In this document: in pieces, positions 34,911 to 35,034 of the stretch
Layout: every line of letters begins with the position of its first letter
Numbering within the stretch: the first letter of the stretch is position 1
DNA from: Clostridia bacterium
GTDB lineage: Bacteria > Bacillota > Clostridia > Lachnospirales > Lachnospiraceae
Assembly (NCBI GenBank): GCA_003252135.1
Contig: QKDK01000020.1
Location: 1 to 35,034, forward strand
Reading direction: 5' to 3'
Length of the DNA: 35,034 bases
Program-made: the position numbers and the translations under genes
The notes under the pieces: model-generated
The model's database searches: none
Told to the model about the DNA's origin: nothing
The model's input: only the letters and a program-made list of their open reading frames with translations

Positions 34911-35034
34911 CTACAGCCCAAAAATATGTCTCGTGTTTTCATCCTCAAAAGAGGTCACTTCATTCTGGCTGATGATGGCTGTACATTCCTTCTTCCATTC
35001 CGATGGTGACATGTGCATGCACTGCTGAAACTGG
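34911..35034 (-). CDS. AraC-family regulator, C-terminal fragment
   Basis: The last 40 codons of a protein continuing beyond the right edge. FQQCMHMSPSEWKKE corresponds to the end of the second helix-turn-helix of AraC-type DNA-binding domains (pattern F, then SPSEYR). About 25 further residues follow to a TAG at 34911. The class is recognisable, but the sensing domain is outside the window. The 240 bp to glutamate dehydrogenase hold the gdh promoter and the direct repeats. Confidence 0.6.
   Translation of the reverse strand, partial: QFQQCMHMSPSEWKKECTAIISQNEVTSFEDENTRHIFGL

Overview
The window is chromosomal DNA from a Gram-positive anaerobe, most likely a clostridium of the Lachnospiraceae type. 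This is inferred from the RpoB and ribosomal protein sequences, strong AGGAGG ribosome binding sites, clean sigma-A promoters with 16-18 bp spacers, an L10 leader, and the protein repertoire (GGDEF proteins with 7TM sensors, MarR-GNAT fusion, Gx transporter, ThrE pair). I see no phage, no insertion sequence and no CRISPR array.

Left third (1-9300): the transcription and translation core on the minus strand, rpmG-secE-nusG-rplK-rplA, then rplJ-rplL with its own promoter and L10 leader/attenuator, then rpoB and the first 30 codons of rpoC. The usual rplL-rpoB junction is interrupted by an opposite-strand regulator (SARP/BTAD type fused to a degenerate GGDEF-like domain). The rpoB-regulator gap holds back-to-back promoters, a terminator-like hairpin in the rpoB leader, and a promoter followed by a terminator that could make an ~87-nt RNA.

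9300-12900, plus strand: two tandem copies of a ~115-bp structured element, then a secreted subtilisin-like protease, a NusG domain II-type membrane-anchored protein and a Gx transporter family protein. A third copy of the element lies 22 kb away at 31700-31851. This three-copy element is the best candidate for something undescribed.

12900-18130, minus strand: a four-gene operon reading ATPase, large CARDB-like surface protein, small single-span protein, MacB/FtsX-type permease. The surface protein and the small protein share a membrane-anchor motif, and the ATPase has a long repeat-coded Q-rich tail.

18480-24900: an HPt protein with a cytidylate-kinase-like protein, tRNA-Leu(AAG), a secreted protein with four Ig-like repeats, a HAD phosphatase, a QueG-like iron-sulfur protein, and a MarR-GNAT regulator with a flavodoxin.

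25000-35034: two adjacent membrane diguanylate cyclases, a large predicted cytoplasmic carbohydrate-active protein, a secreted CAP-domain protein, a two-subunit threonine/serine exporter, glutamate dehydrogenase, and the C-terminal end of an AraC-type regulator cut by the window edge. Homology calls come from motif recognition only; no search was run.
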